Part shown: positions 1 to 8,942 of the stretch, in pieces
Numbering within the stretch: position 1 is the first letter of the stretch
Layout: each line of letters begins with the position of its first letter
Source of the DNA: CBFDBF01 sp050287965
Lineage (GTDB): Bacteria > Pseudomonadota > Gammaproteobacteria > Chromatiales > Chromatiaceae
Assembly (NCBI GenBank): GCA_050287965.1
Contig: JBNKCX010000041.1
Location: 282,361-346,360 of the forward strand
Direction: 5' to 3'
DNA length: 64,000 nucleotides
Position numbers and translations under genes: made by a program
Notes under the pieces: generated by a model
The model's database searches: none
The model's input: only the letters and a program-made list of their open reading frames with translations
What the model was told of the DNA's origin: nothing

Positions 1-1
1 G

Positions 2-727
2 AAACGGTTGGGGGCGGACTGCGTCTTTCTCGATATCAGTCACCAGCCGGGTGATTTTATCCGCGAACACTTCCCGATGATTCACGCCCGCTGTCTCGAT
101 TTCGGTATCGATATAACCCGGTCGCCGATCCCGGTGGTTCCGGCCGCTCATTACACCTGCGGCGGAATTGTTACCGATCACAATGCCCGGACCGACATCC
201 CGGGACTCTATGCCGTGGGAGAGGTTGCCTATACCGGCCTGCATGGGGCCAACCGTATGGCCAGCAACTCGTTGCTGGAATGCCTGGTTTTCGGGCAGAT
301 GGCCGCCCTGGATATCGAACAGAGCATGGACCATGCCCCGGAACCTCCCACTATCGCGCCATGGGACGAAAGCCAGGTTACCGACTCCGATGAAGTGGTG
401 GTGGTCTCCCACAACTGGGACGAGCTGCGCCGGTTCATGTGGGACTACGTGGGTATCGTCCGTACCAACAAGCGGTTGGAACGCGCTCAGCGCCGGGTCA
501 ACCTGCTGCGCCAGGAGATTGAGGAGTACTACAGTAATTTCCGTGTCGGTAACGACCTCCTGGAACTGCGTAACCTGGTAGACGTCGCCGACCTGATCAT
601 CCGCTCGGCGCAGCACCGACGGGAAAGCCGCGGGCTTCACTACACCGTTGATTACCCCGAACGGGACGACCTGCAACAGCGTAAGCCGACGGTGATAACT
701 CCGGACAACTACCGCCCGGCCGGATAA
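2..727 (+). CDS. nadB: L-aspartate oxidase NadB, C-terminal part
   Basis: The reading frame is already open at the window edge, so only the C-terminal ~240 residues are present. NadB is a cytosolic flavoprotein that oxidises L-aspartate to iminoaspartate in the first step of de novo NAD synthesis. The diagnostic block is visible: HYTCGGIVTD, then GLYAVGEVAYTGLHGANRMA and NSLLECLVFG, which form the FAD/substrate region of the fumarate-reductase/NadB superfamily. The C-terminal helical domain has RRVNLLRQEIEEYY and a conserved NLVDVADLIIRSA stretch typical of NadB rather than succinate dehydrogenase. The 3' end overlaps the convergent ygfX-like gene by about 19 bases. Confidence 0.95.
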   Translation, partial: KRLGADCVFLDISHQPGDFIREHFPMIHARCLDFGIDITRSPIPVVPAAHYTCGGIVTDHNARTDIPGLYAVGEVAYTGLHGANRMASNSLLECLVFGQMAALDIEQSMDHAPEPPTIAPWDESQVTDSDEVVVVSHNWDELRRFMWDYVGIVRTNKRLERAQRRVNLLRQEIEEYYSNFRVGNDLLELRNLVDVADLIIRSAQHRRESRGLHYTVDYPERDDLQQRKPTVITPDNYRPAG

Positions 728-1164
728 TCGCCCCGCAGGCTGTTCAGCCTCATCCGTAACCGCCGCAACTGCTCACGATCCACCCTGTCCGCAGTCAGGC
801 ACAAACTGCACCGCTTCCCGCCCGGGATTCTGAAATTGAGGACAATCAACCAGGGATGAACAAAACTGGAGCCGTATAGAGCGGCAGTGATCACCCTCCC
901 CTGACGATCAAAAAGGGTCCAATCCTCATCACCCCCCCATTCCACGGCGGCAACGGCCAGCCCCCCCGACGGTGATAGATATCGGTACCAAGAATGAATC
1001 AGGCTGAACAGAACGAGTCCCGCAAGAATGAACCCTGACCCGGGCGGCAGCGGCAACAGCGGCAGCAACAGGAGCGCAGAGCCATGGAGAATCGCCAGAC
1101 AGACGACCAGCCGGCGCGGAAACCGGGGATAAATGGCGATCTTTTCAGTCCCCTTCTCTGGCAT
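709..1164 (-). CDS. YgfX/CptA-like inner-membrane protein
   Basis: A 151-residue protein with two hydrophobic segments close together near the N-terminus (about residues 18-55), followed by a soluble beta-rich part with WTLFDRQGRV and LNFRIPGGKRCSLCL. This layout, and its position beside nadB, matches the YgfX (CptA) family, which in gammaproteobacteria usually sits between nadB and sdhE. YgfX has been described as a toxin-like protein acting on cytoskeletal proteins and as a partner of SdhE, but its role here is unknown. No sdhE-like gene is seen next to it. It converges on nadB with overlapping 3' ends. The family assignment rests on topology and synteny, so it is moderately sure. Confidence 0.65.
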   Translation of the reverse strand: MPEKGTEKIAIYPRFPRRLVVCLAILHGSALLLLPLLPLPPGSGFILAGLVLFSLIHSWYRYLSPSGGLAVAAVEWGGDEDWTLFDRQGRVITAALYGSSFVHPWLIVLNFRIPGGKRCSLCLTADRVDREQLRRLRMRLNSLRGDYPAGR

Positions 1165-1207
1165 CGGGATTAATATTCAGTTGGCAGTTGTCAGCTATAA
1201 GTTTCTG

Positions 1208-1699
1208 TTACACAAAATCGAGTTCCTTCAGATAGCGGAACAGCTTGCGGGCCGCTGCCGGGGGACGGGACTGATCCTGTTCCTTGCGAGCGGCACGCAC
1301 CAATTGACGGACCTGCTGGCTGTCGGCCTGTGGGCAGATATCCAACAGTTCCGTCAAGGCACTATCCCCATCCTGCAACAGCCGCTCCCGCCATTGTTCG
1401 AGCTGGTGAAAACGCCGCTTGTCATCCAGATGCTGGCTATCCAGCTCATTTAACAGCCGCTGAATCACTTCCATATCTTCGTCGCGCAGCAGTTTTCCCA
1501 CGCGACGTACGTGGCGACGCAAGGCGTTGTGTCCCTTGATTCGCCGCGACTCCTCCAGGGCTTCCAACACCCGCGGACCGAGAGGAAACGGCGCCAGTTG
1601 CGCCGGCGACATATCGATCAGTCGCTCGCCGATTTTCTGCAAGGCCAGAAGTTCTTTCTTCTGCTGGGTCTTGCTGACTGGTGAGTCTTCGGTTGACAG
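1208..1699 (-). CDS. yjgA: Ribosome-associated protein YjgA/DarP (DUF615)
   Basis: DarP/YjgA associates with late 50S ribosome precursors. The C-terminal half matches the E. coli protein as I know it: FHQLEQWRERLLQDGDSAL, then CPQADSQQVRQLVRAARKE and AARKLFRYLKEL. The start is odd. No ATG or GTG is available: the first TTG is at 1642, but the conserved SKTQQKKELLALQKIGERL segment lies upstream of it in the same frame. That frame stays open to a CTG at 1699, which has GAGG about 8 bases ahead. I therefore chose the CTG; TTG at 1642 would drop conserved residues. The acidic N-terminal tail of E. coli YjgA is missing. The gene sits just downstream of recJ on the same strand. Confidence 0.85.
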   Translation of the reverse strand: MSTEDSPVSKTQQKKELLALQKIGERLIDMSPAQLAPFPLGPRVLEALEESRRIKGHNALRRHVRRVGKLLRDEDMEVIQRLLNELDSQHLDDKRRFHQLEQWRERLLQDGDSALTELLDICPQADSQQVRQLVRAARKEQDQSRPPAAARKLFRYLKELDFV

Positions 1700-1727
1700 T
1701 TTTCAATCCTCAGGTTTTTTTAGTTAT

Positions 1728-1740
1728 GAAGTTAGAAGTT
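1728..1740. repeat. Heptamer GAAGTTA repeat copy at recJ 3' end
   Basis: The plus strand reads GAAGTTAGAAGTT directly against the recJ stop codon (1740-1742, complement). It is a two-unit copy of the GAAGTTA/G heptamer that recurs at 11151-11185 and, in degenerate or 14-bp form, at 27660-27687 and 27795-27850. Confidence 0.6.
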
Positions 1741-3482
1741 TATAGATGTTCAAAGTATTCCACGATCAGCTGCAGGCTGCGGCGCCCCTGATACTCGTTT
1801 ATGTCCATCCGGTAGGCGGCGTGTATCCTCGTTTCCGGCCGGGGAAGCCCGTATTCCAGTTGATTAAACGCTATGGCATCCAGATAGCGATCACTATCAT
1901 CGGCATTCAACACCAGTTTGACGTGTCTGTCACCGACAATCCGGCTGCTGACGATAGTGAAAATCCCGTCAAACAGGGGTTCGGGAAACCCTTGCCCCCA
2001 GGGCCCGCCTTCCCGGATCTGTTGCGCCAGTTCCAGGGTGAAATCGCTCGTCTCCAGGGGGCCGTCTGAGCGGATCACACCCGACAGATCCTCCTCCTTC
2101 AGATGGAGACGCACCTCGCGGTCGAAAGCATCCTGAAAGGCCTCCAGATCGCTCTCGCGCAGGCTGAGCCCGGCTGCCATGGCATGACCGCCGAACTTCC
2201 GCAGGATCCCGGGATGCCTGGTTGCGATGGAGTCCAGCAGATCGCGGATATGAAGTCCCGGGATCGAGCGTGCCGAGCCCTTGAGCACCCCATCGGTAAC
2301 CGGGGCAAACGCGATCACGGGGCAGTGGAAACGTTCCCGCATGCGCGCCGCCAGAATGCCGATCACCCCCTGGTGCCAATCGTAACGGTAGAGACAGAGG
2401 GAATATGGCTGTTCCACCTTTTCGCCGGCGCCGAGATCATCCAGGATCGCCAGAGCCTGATCGCGCATTTCCGACTCGATCTCACGCCGTTCCCGGTTCA
2501 ATCGGTCCAAACGATATGCCGTCTCCGTGGCCTGCCCGGCGACGTCGGTGAGCAAGCAGTCGATACCCAGGGACATATCCTCCAGTCGTCCCGCCGCATT
2601 CAACCGCGGCCCTACGGCGAACCCCATATCTGCCGCCACCACCCGTCTTTCATCCCGCCCCGCCGCGTCCAGCAGCGCGCTGATACCGAGGCGACCACGC
2701 CCCGCGCGGATACGCTGCAACCCCTGATGCACCAAAATCCGGTTCACATGATCGAGGGGCACCACGTCCGCCACCGTACCGAGGGCCACCAGGTCCAGCA
2801 GATCAGCGAGGTTGGGCTCCAAAATTCCCCGTCGTTCAAACCAGTTGTTCCGTCGCAATCCGACCCGCAGGGCCGCCATAACATAAAAGATCACCCCGAC
2901 CCCCGCCAGATTGGCGCCGGGAAAACCGTCGTCATGCAGATGCGGATTGACGATCACATCCGCCCGCGGCAGATCCTTTCCCGGTAGGTGGTGGTCCGTC
3001 ACCAACACCGCCACACCCGCCTGCCTGGCGGCCTCCACACCCTCGATACTGGAAATACCGTTATCCACCGTTAACAACAGATCGGGCTGCTGGGCAACAG
3101 CTTCCGCAACGATCTCGGGCGTCAGGCCGTAGCCGTATTCAAACCGATTAGGTACCAGATAGCGGACATCGTCGGCCCCCATGGCCCGCAGCGCCCGCAA
3201 GGCCAGAGCACAGCTGGTGGCTCCGTCCGCATCAAAATCAGCCACCACCAGGATGCGGCCATTCCTCTCCACAACACCCCGGAGAAGTTCCGCCGCCGCC
3301 TCCGTTCCCGCCAATGCGGCAGGTGCCGGCAGTCTGGATAACTCCCGATCCAATTCCCCCGAAGATGCTACACCTCTGGCCGCGTATACCCTGCGCAGGA
3401 CGGGATGAAGATCCTGCGGCAGCTCCGCCGCGGCATCGGTGAAGTGGTCGCTACGGTGTATCTCTCTCTTAAATCCGGACAC
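1740..3482 (-). CDS. recJ: Single-stranded-DNA-specific exonuclease RecJ
   Basis: RecJ is a cytosolic 5'-3' ssDNA exonuclease acting in RecF-pathway recombination, base-excision repair and mismatch repair. The DHH phosphoesterase signature is complete: DFDADG (residues 82-87), TVDNGISS (about 138-145), TDHHLPG with the DHH triad at 163-165, then a DHHA1 motif GGHAMAAGL near residue 413. The C-terminal OB-like domain follows. Length (580 aa) is normal for RecJ. The upstream 160 bases separate it from the divergent phosphopantetheinyl transferase gene. Confidence 0.97.
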   Translation of the reverse strand: MSGFKREIHRSDHFTDAAAELPQDLHPVLRRVYAARGVASSGELDRELSRLPAPAALAGTEAAAELLRGVVERNGRILVVADFDADGATSCALALRALRAMGADDVRYLVPNRFEYGYGLTPEIVAEAVAQQPDLLLTVDNGISSIEGVEAARQAGVAVLVTDHHLPGKDLPRADVIVNPHLHDDGFPGANLAGVGVIFYVMAALRVGLRRNNWFERRGILEPNLADLLDLVALGTVADVVPLDHVNRILVHQGLQRIRAGRGRLGISALLDAAGRDERRVVAADMGFAVGPRLNAAGRLEDMSLGIDCLLTDVAGQATETAYRLDRLNRERREIESEMRDQALAILDDLGAGEKVEQPYSLCLYRYDWHQGVIGILAARMRERFHCPVIAFAPVTDGVLKGSARSIPGLHIRDLLDSIATRHPGILRKFGGHAMAAGLSLRESDLEAFQDAFDREVRLHLKEEDLSGVIRSDGPLETSDFTLELAQQIREGGPWGQGFPEPLFDGIFTIVSSRIVGDRHVKLVLNADDSDRYLDAIAFNQLEYGLPRPETRIHAAYRMDINEYQGRRSLQLIVEYFEHL

Positions 3483-3642
3483 AAGGAGCCTCGATCAAGT
3501 CCAGCACACCCGTGAACCGGAGCTTTCACCCCGGAAGACAGCAAGAGCACTGAAGGTTAAAATTCAGGAACCCGCCTCTTCGATCAGGGCCCTTTCACAG
3601 GTTTTGTTAAGACTTGGTTTCAGAATACCAGAACTGCCCCGC

Positions 3643-4311
3643 ATGCATGTTATAGAAAACTGGCACACCCCCCCTGCCTCTCTGCAACCGCCGCAAGGCA
3701 CCATACACTTGTGGCGTATCGATCTGCGACAGCCTGCGGGTGATCTGCCGGAACTGCTTTCCCGCGACGAACAACAACGGGCAAACCGGTTTATCACCGA
3801 ACAGGCCCGTAACAGCTTCATCCGCTCCCGGGGCGCCATGCGTTTCATCCTGAGCCGCTACCTCGGTACCTCTGCTCAGGCTGTGCGCTTCGTCTACGGT
3901 GACAGAGGCAAACCTTCTCTGGAAGGTCCACCGTTTCCTATCCATTTCAACCTGAGCCACGCGAAAGAGACGGCGCTGTTTGCCGTTGCGACCAACCCCA
4001 TCGGGATCGACCTGGAGCGACTGCATGACCGGGGTAATCTCCGTAAAATCGCAGCCCGTATGTTTCCCGAATCTGTGCTGCGAGTGATGGCGGAGTTACA
4101 CGGGGATGATCACACCCTGGCCTTTTTCCGGTACTGGACCCACCTCGAATCCTGCGCCAAATGCGGGGGAACGGGACTGTTCGGCCCGAAGCCGGACAGC
4201 AGGAACTACTACACGATACACTTCGTTCCGGAACCCGGGTGGATCTCCTGCGTGGCGAGCACCGATCCCGTCGACGACATCTCCACCTGGAAGACCCTGC
4301 GATTCTCTTGA
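3643..4311 (+). CDS. Sfp-type 4'-phosphopantetheinyl transferase
   Basis: Transfers the 4'-phosphopantetheine arm of CoA to a carrier-protein serine. From the ATG at 3643 (222 aa) the Sfp/AcpT superfamily motifs are present: FNLSHA (102-107), GIDLE (121-125, Mg-binding acidic pair), and WTHLESCAK (165-173) followed by GTGL. In most family members the third motif reads W-T-x-K-E-A-x-x-K; here the first Lys is Leu and the Ala is Ser. The frame stays open about 200 bases further upstream, but that part overlaps the recJ start and lacks family motifs, so I rejected it. No carrier protein or PKS/NRPS gene is nearby, so the target is unknown. Confidence 0.85.
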   Translation: MHVIENWHTPPASLQPPQGTIHLWRIDLRQPAGDLPELLSRDEQQRANRFITEQARNSFIRSRGAMRFILSRYLGTSAQAVRFVYGDRGKPSLEGPPFPIHFNLSHAKETALFAVATNPIGIDLERLHDRGNLRKIAARMFPESVLRVMAELHGDDHTLAFFRYWTHLESCAKCGGTGLFGPKPDSRNYYTIHFVPEPGWISCVASTDPVDDISTWKTLRFS

Positions 4312-4407
4312 TGGGGTTTTCCAGCGACACGGATGATATGATAGTTGCCACTGCTCGTACTACGGCGTAAATATACCCCGAAACCAACAGAAACCCAGGT
4401 TGACCAA

Positions 4408-5406
4408 ATGGATAAAAAAGGGATTTTAGTCACCGGCGGTGCCGGTTACATCGGCAGCCACACCTTACGCCAGTTGGGTGAAGCCGGCGAATCGGTGGTT
4501 ACCCTGGACAACCTCTCCACTGGCTTTGCCGATGCCGTGCTCTATGGCCCGCTGGTGGAAGGCAACGTAGGCGACAAGGAATTGGTATCCACGATTCTTC
4601 GGGAACACGACGTAGACACGGTGCTACATTTTGCCGCCCATACCATCGTTCCGGAGTCGGTGGCGGATCCCCTTAAATACTACGGTAATAACACCTGCAA
4701 CACTCGATACCTGCTGGAATGCTGCCGGGAAGCCGGGGTCAGGAATTTCGTCTTTTCCTCCACGGCGGCCGTATACGGCATCCCGCCGGCGGGAATTGCC
4801 TGGGAAGATTCCCCCACCCAACCCATCAATCCCTACGGCACCTCAAAGTTGATGAGCGAATGGATGATCCGTGACCTGTGTCAGGCCGGCGATATGAAGC
4901 ATGTCATCCTGCGCTATTTCAACGTAGCGGGCTGTGATCCGGAAGGCCGGATCGGCCAATCAACTGCCAATGCCACTCTCCTGACTAAGGTTGCCTGCGA
5001 AACAGCGGTCGGTAAGCGTGAGAGTATTTCCATCTTCGGAACCGATTATCCTACGCCGGATGGAACCGGAATACGGGATTATATCCACGTCGAAGACCTG
5101 GCTTCCGCGCACGTCAAGGCCCTCGACTACCTCCGCGCCGGGGGGGAGTCAACCACACTCAACTGCGGATACGGGCATGGTTACAGCGTACGTGAGGTGT
5201 TGGATACCGTTGCAAGGATCCACGGACAACCGCTTAACGTCATCGAGACCGCGCGACGCGCCGGTGACCCCCCGACTCTCATTGCCGGTGTCGATCATAT
5301 CGGCAAGACCCTGAACTGGGCCCCGCGCTACAACGACCTGGATACCATCGTACGCACCTCGCTGAACTGGGAGAAAAAGCTCCTGAAACGGGATAGCGAC
5401 AGATAG
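4408..5406 (+). CDS. galE: UDP-glucose 4-epimerase GalE
   Basis: Interconverts UDP-glucose and UDP-galactose, supplying sugar nucleotides for surface polysaccharides. From the ATG at 4408 the protein is 332 aa, an extended short-chain dehydrogenase. It has the NAD-binding GGAGYIGSH at the N-terminus, LDNLSTG, the FSSTAAVYG serine strand, and the catalytic YGTSK (Y-x3-K). RDYIHVEDLA is also diagnostic of GalE. An in-frame start at 4345 would add 21 non-conserved residues. It lies upstream of uppP in the same orientation. Confidence 0.95.
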   Translation: MDKKGILVTGGAGYIGSHTLRQLGEAGESVVTLDNLSTGFADAVLYGPLVEGNVGDKELVSTILREHDVDTVLHFAAHTIVPESVADPLKYYGNNTCNTRYLLECCREAGVRNFVFSSTAAVYGIPPAGIAWEDSPTQPINPYGTSKLMSEWMIRDLCQAGDMKHVILRYFNVAGCDPEGRIGQSTANATLLTKVACETAVGKRESISIFGTDYPTPDGTGIRDYIHVEDLASAHVKALDYLRAGGESTTLNCGYGHGYSVREVLDTVARIHGQPLNVIETARRAGDPPTLIAGVDHIGKTLNWAPRYNDLDTIVRTSLNWEKKLLKRDSDR

Positions 5407-5481
5407 ATGTATTTCCGGTCCCGTGTTTTTCCCGTACCATCCGTACGTTTCTGAACCTGCCAGTGAATATGTAGCCCGTAC

Positions 5482-6291
5482 ATGGAGACCCTGCACATCC
5501 TTATCCTTGCCCTGGTCCAGGGGGTAACAGAGTTTCTTCCCATCTCCAGTTCCGCCCATCTGATCCTGATGCCCCACCTGTTTGGCTTCCCGGATCAGGG
5601 CTTGGCTTTCGACGTTGCTGTTCACATCGGTTCCCTGCTGGCGGTCGTTACCTACTTCCGCAGGGAACTGATCACCATGACCCGGGATTATTTTCGCGCC
5701 CTGGGGGCTCCTGAGCAGGCCACGGAAAACTCCCGTCTGGCGGGACTGCTGCTGTTGGCCACACTCCCCATCGTGTTTTTCGGCGGGATGCTGATCACCG
5801 TCGTGGAGACGGACCTGCGTTCCGCGACCGTCATCGCTGTGGCTACCGTCCTTTTCGGCCTGCTGCTTTTCTGGGTGGATATCCGGGGCCGCAAGGAACG
5901 GTCTGAATTTTCCCTCTCCTGGAAAGATGCGCTCGTCATCGGTCTGTTTCAGGCGCTGGCGATCATTCCCGGTACGTCACGATCCGGAATCACCATCACC
6001 GCGGGTTTGATGCTCGGCTTGACGCGGGAGGCGGCTTCACGCTTTTCCTTCCTGCTGGCCATACCCACCATTCTGCTTTCCGGCGGACTGGTTACCCTGG
6101 AGCTGCTGCGGAGTCCGGACCCGGTCATCTGGCAGGAGCTGTTCCTGGGCGCCGCCCTCTCCTTCGTTGCAGCGTATCTCTGTATCGAGTTTTTTCTTCG
6201 CCTCATCGGCAGAAGCGGAATGTTGCCCTACGTGATCTATCGCCTGATACTGGGGGGCGTTATCGCGGCGTTTCTCATTCCGGCCAACTGA
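5482..6291 (+). CDS. uppP: Undecaprenyl-diphosphatase UppP/BacA
   Basis: Integral membrane phosphatase that recycles undecaprenyl pyrophosphate to the lipid carrier used for peptidoglycan, O-antigen and EPS synthesis. The two BacA signatures are present: near the N-terminus ALVQGVTEFLPISSSAHL with its Glu, and in the second half IIPGTSRSGITITAGLMLG with the catalytic Arg/Ser. Eight or so hydrophobic segments and 269 residues fit the family. Its position 75 bases after galE suggests a small envelope-precursor group. Confidence 0.97.
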   Translation: METLHILILALVQGVTEFLPISSSAHLILMPHLFGFPDQGLAFDVAVHIGSLLAVVTYFRRELITMTRDYFRALGAPEQATENSRLAGLLLLATLPIVFFGGMLITVVETDLRSATVIAVATVLFGLLLFWVDIRGRKERSEFSLSWKDALVIGLFQALAIIPGTSRSGITITAGLMLGLTREAASRFSFLLAIPTILLSGGLVTLELLRSPDPVIWQELFLGAALSFVAAYLCIEFFLRLIGRSGMLPYVIYRLILGGVIAAFLIPAN

Positions 6292-6315
6292 TATGGAACA
6301 GCACTTATTTTAGCC

Positions 6316-7038
6316 ATGAAGAATAATCCCCTATCCGGTGGCGGTTATCTCATCCAGGGGCTGCGCCTGTTGCTGCGGCCCGGCCTGCGCCGCTATCTCA
6401 TAGCCCCGCTTACCATCAATGTGCTGGTATTCTCGGCCATCGGCTGGCTGGGTATTCACTTGTTCGGTGACTTTCTTGATTGGCTCCTGCCGGAGTCCGG
6501 CTGGTTGAGCTATCTGCGCTGGCTGCTCTGGCCCTTTTTCGCCCTGGTCCTGATGCTGATCACCTTCTATACCTTTACCATTGTCGCCAATCTGATTGCC
6601 GCACCCTTCAACAGCCTGCTTGCGGAACGGGTGGAGGTCCTGCTCACCGGCAACCCTCCGTCACAACCCTCCGGCCCGTTTCTGCGGACCATACTCCCCG
6701 CCATCCGTTCAGAGTTGGGAAAGATCGCCTACTATCTGCTCCGGGCAACACCTTTGCTGGTGTTGTCGCTTATTCCGGGTATCAACGTCGTCGCGTCACC
6801 TTTGTTGCTGGCGTTCAATGCCTGGTTTCTCAGTCTGGAGTATCTGGATTATCCCATGGGTAACGGCGGGCTTGCTTTCCGCGAGCAGCTCCCCCGGGTG
6901 CGGGGCATGCGTCAAACCGCCCTCGGTTTCGGAGGAACCCTGATGCTGCTGATGATGATCCCGGTGCTCAATTTTCTGGCCATGCCGGCGGCGGTGGCCG
7001 GTGCCACGGCCTTCTGGTGCGGGGAACGGGAAGGCTGA
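6316..7038 (+). CDS. cysZ: CysZ-like sulfate transporter (EI24 domain)
   Basis: A 240-aa inner-membrane protein of the CysZ/EI24 family, in which CysZ mediates sulfate uptake for cysteine synthesis. It begins NPLSGGGYLIQGLRLLLRPGLRRY, the characteristic amphipathic N-terminus. Two long hydrophobic hairpins follow (about 30-90 and 140-235), with NLIAAPFNSLLAERVE between them. LIPGINVVASPLLLAFNAWFLSLEYLDYPM is typical of CysZ. The start lies 24 bases after uppP, so the two may be co-transcribed. The 3' end faces the convergent aminotransferase gene. Confidence 0.88.
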   Translation: MKNNPLSGGGYLIQGLRLLLRPGLRRYLIAPLTINVLVFSAIGWLGIHLFGDFLDWLLPESGWLSYLRWLLWPFFALVLMLITFYTFTIVANLIAAPFNSLLAERVEVLLTGNPPSQPSGPFLRTILPAIRSELGKIAYYLLRATPLLVLSLIPGINVVASPLLLAFNAWFLSLEYLDYPMGNGGLAFREQLPRVRGMRQTALGFGGTLMLLMMIPVLNFLAMPAAVAGATAFWCGEREG

Positions 7039-7084
7039 CGGAAAGCTCCGGTCCGTCTGCTTGAGACCCGGCGGATTACCTGCG

Positions 7085-8260
7085 TTATCCGGCCTTTCCC
7101 AGGAACCCGGCGATCCGTCGCACCCCCTCCTCCAGCTTCTCCCTGTCCGTGGTATAAGCGAACCGTATATGCCTCTCGGGGCGGTTGATACCGAAATCGC
7201 GTCCCGGGGTCACCGCCACTCCGGCCCGCTCCAGGAGTTCGCCGGCAAACCGGAAGCTGTCATCAGTGAGTGCGGAACAGTCACCGTACAGATAGAAAGC
7301 CCCTTCCGGAACCACGGGGAACCTGAACCCCAGTCGGGCCAGCGCCGGGAGAAGATAGTCACGGCGTTGCCGAAACTCCTCCCGCCGCTGTTTCAGGATG
7401 GCCTCCGTCTCGTCACCAAACGCCGCCAGGGCCGCGTACTGGGCAGGTGTAGGAGCCGAGAGAAAGATATTCTGAGCCAGACGGTCGATGGCCTCCACGT
7501 ATCCCTCCGGCGCCACCAGCCATCCCAGTCGCCAGCCTGTCATACCGAAATATTTGGAGAAACTGTTGATCACAAACACATCGTCGCCCAGGGTCAGGGC
7601 CGTTCCGCTGTCACCGTCATATACAAGCCCCTGGTAGATCTCATCCACGATCAAAATACCGCCTCTGTCCCGGACCACTTGCCGGATAGCGGCCAGCTCT
7701 TCCGGCGTGAGCAGGGTTCCGGTGGGATTGGACGGAGAGGCCACCAATACCGCCCGGGTGCGCCCGGTCCAGGCCGACGCTACCGACTCCGCGTCCAGCT
7801 GATAGCGCGTCTCCGGACCTACCGGCAGCGCGACCGGCTCCCCTCCCAGCAGATAAACGAAATGCCGGTTGCAGGGATACCCCGGATCGGCCATAAGCAC
7901 CTCTTCACCGGGATTTATCAGAATGCTTAAAACCAGCTGCAGGGCCCCGGAAGAGCCCGGCGTGATCACAATCCGCTCAGGATCGACCACGGTTCCGTAG
8001 CGTCGGCGATAAAAAGCCGCGATCTCCCGGCGCAGCTCCGGGATACCCAGGGCCGGGGTATAGTGGGTCCGACCTTCTTCCAGCGCCTGCTGACCGGCCC
8101 TGGTGATCGGTAACGGTGTCTCGAAATCCGGCTCGCCCACCTCCATATGGACAATGGAACGACCCGCCGCCTCCAGCTCCCGAGCTCGCGCCAGCAGCTT
8201 CATCACATAGAACGGCTGGATCCTCTCCATCCTGCCGGCAATATTCGGCTTCTGCCCCAC
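7085..8260 (-). CDS. PLP-dependent class I aminotransferase
   Basis: A 391-aa fold-type I aminotransferase of the aspartate/alanine/aromatic class. Visible elements are EVGEPDFETP near residue 41, TPGSSGALQ (100-108), SPSNPTGTLL (175-184), DEIYQGL with its conserved Asp/Tyr near 206-209, and the Schiff-base lysine in NSFSKYFGMTGWRLGW (K236). The substrate cannot be fixed from sequence alone; aspartate, alanine or a keto-acid partner are all possible. It is transcribed alone on the minus strand, convergent with cysZ and divergent from dksA. Confidence 0.9.
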   Translation of the reverse strand: MGQKPNIAGRMERIQPFYVMKLLARARELEAAGRSIVHMEVGEPDFETPLPITRAGQQALEEGRTHYTPALGIPELRREIAAFYRRRYGTVVDPERIVITPGSSGALQLVLSILINPGEEVLMADPGYPCNRHFVYLLGGEPVALPVGPETRYQLDAESVASAWTGRTRAVLVASPSNPTGTLLTPEELAAIRQVVRDRGGILIVDEIYQGLVYDGDSGTALTLGDDVFVINSFSKYFGMTGWRLGWLVAPEGYVEAIDRLAQNIFLSAPTPAQYAALAAFGDETEAILKQRREEFRQRRDYLLPALARLGFRFPVVPEGAFYLYGDCSALTDDSFRFAGELLERAGVAVTPGRDFGINRPERHIRFAYTTDREKLEEGVRRIAGFLGKAG

Positions 8261-8357
8261 TGCGCCTCCAACTTTTTTGTTTTCTTCAACTCACCTTATC
8301 CTACTCTATCTGGCTCACGGAGTTTCCTCCATTGTGATCTTCCGAGGCACTCCGACC

Positions 8358-8386
8358 TTGCCCGATCTAGGCTATTCTGGTATAGA
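8358..8386 (+). promoter_or_regulatory. Candidate sigma70 promoter of dksA
   Basis: TTGCCC (8358-8363) and TATAGA (8381-8386) are separated by 17 bases and lie about 40 bases ahead of the dksA ATG, which also has an AGGAG ribosome-binding site. The -35 and -10 boxes each match only part of the consensus, so this is a candidate. Confidence 0.35.
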
Positions 8387-8425
8387 TACCGGCCTTAAAT
8401 TTAGAGGTTTGTCAGGAGTCCGTTA

Positions 8426-8869
8426 ATGACTGCCAAAAAAAAGCAGGAACAAGTGTTAAGTGGCCCCTTTGGCTTTACGCCCTATAAGGTTAAAAAGGGC
8501 GAGGAGTACATGAATGAGAAGCAAGAGGCCCACTTTCGCGCCATCCTTCTGGCATGGAAAAGGGAGTTGATGGAAGAGGTCGACCGGACCGTACACCATA
8601 TGCAGGATGAGGCAGCAAATTTCCCCGATCCCAATGACCGCGCCAGCCAGGAATCGGAATTCAGTCTGGAATTACGCACCCGAGACCGGGAGCGAAAGCT
8701 TATCAAGAAGATCGAGGATACCCTATCCCTCATCGATAGCCATGAATATGGCTTCTGCGAGTCCTGTGGAGTGGAGATCGGCATCCGCCGTCTGGAAGCA
8801 CGTCCCACCGCAACGCTCTGTATCGACTGCAAAACCCTGGATGAGATCCGCGAAAAACAGATGAGCTGA
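8426..8869 (+). CDS. dksA: RNA polymerase-binding transcription factor DksA
   Basis: DksA enters the secondary channel of RNA polymerase and, with ppGpp, reshapes transcription in the stringent response. The 147-aa protein has the long coiled-coil with the tip motif DPNDRA (D68, D71, A73). A four-Cys zinc finger follows (C111, C114, C132, C135; CESC...CIDC). AGGAG precedes the ATG by about 7 bases. A strong hairpin terminator follows at 8905. The gene is directly upstream of gluQ, a common dksA-gluQ arrangement in gammaproteobacteria. Confidence 0.97.
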   Translation: MTAKKKQEQVLSGPFGFTPYKVKKGEEYMNEKQEAHFRAILLAWKRELMEEVDRTVHHMQDEAANFPDPNDRASQESEFSLELRTRDRERKLIKKIEDTLSLIDSHEYGFCESCGVEIGIRRLEARPTATLCIDCKTLDEIREKQMS

Positions 8870-8904
8870 CCCATCTCACCACGAGTGCATAGTGATATCT
8901 TAGG

Positions 8905-8930
8905 AAGCCGGCAACCGCCGGCTTTTTTCT
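8905..8930 (+). terminator. Rho-independent terminator after dksA
   Basis: An 8-bp perfect stem AAGCCGGC / GCCGGCTT with the loop AACC is followed by a run of six T. It lies 36 bases after the dksA stop and just ahead of the gluQ start at 8943, so gluQ expression probably depends on read-through or its own promoter. Confidence 0.9.
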
Positions 8931-8942
8931 GTTTCATAGCCA

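Noticed and set aside
2103..2987. 294-aa plus-strand ORF
   Set aside because: It is antisense to recJ, whose motifs are complete, and its product has no recognisable family.
7001..7930. 309-aa plus-strand ORF
   Set aside because: It lies antisense to the aminotransferase with all catalytic motifs intact; GC-rich shadow frame.
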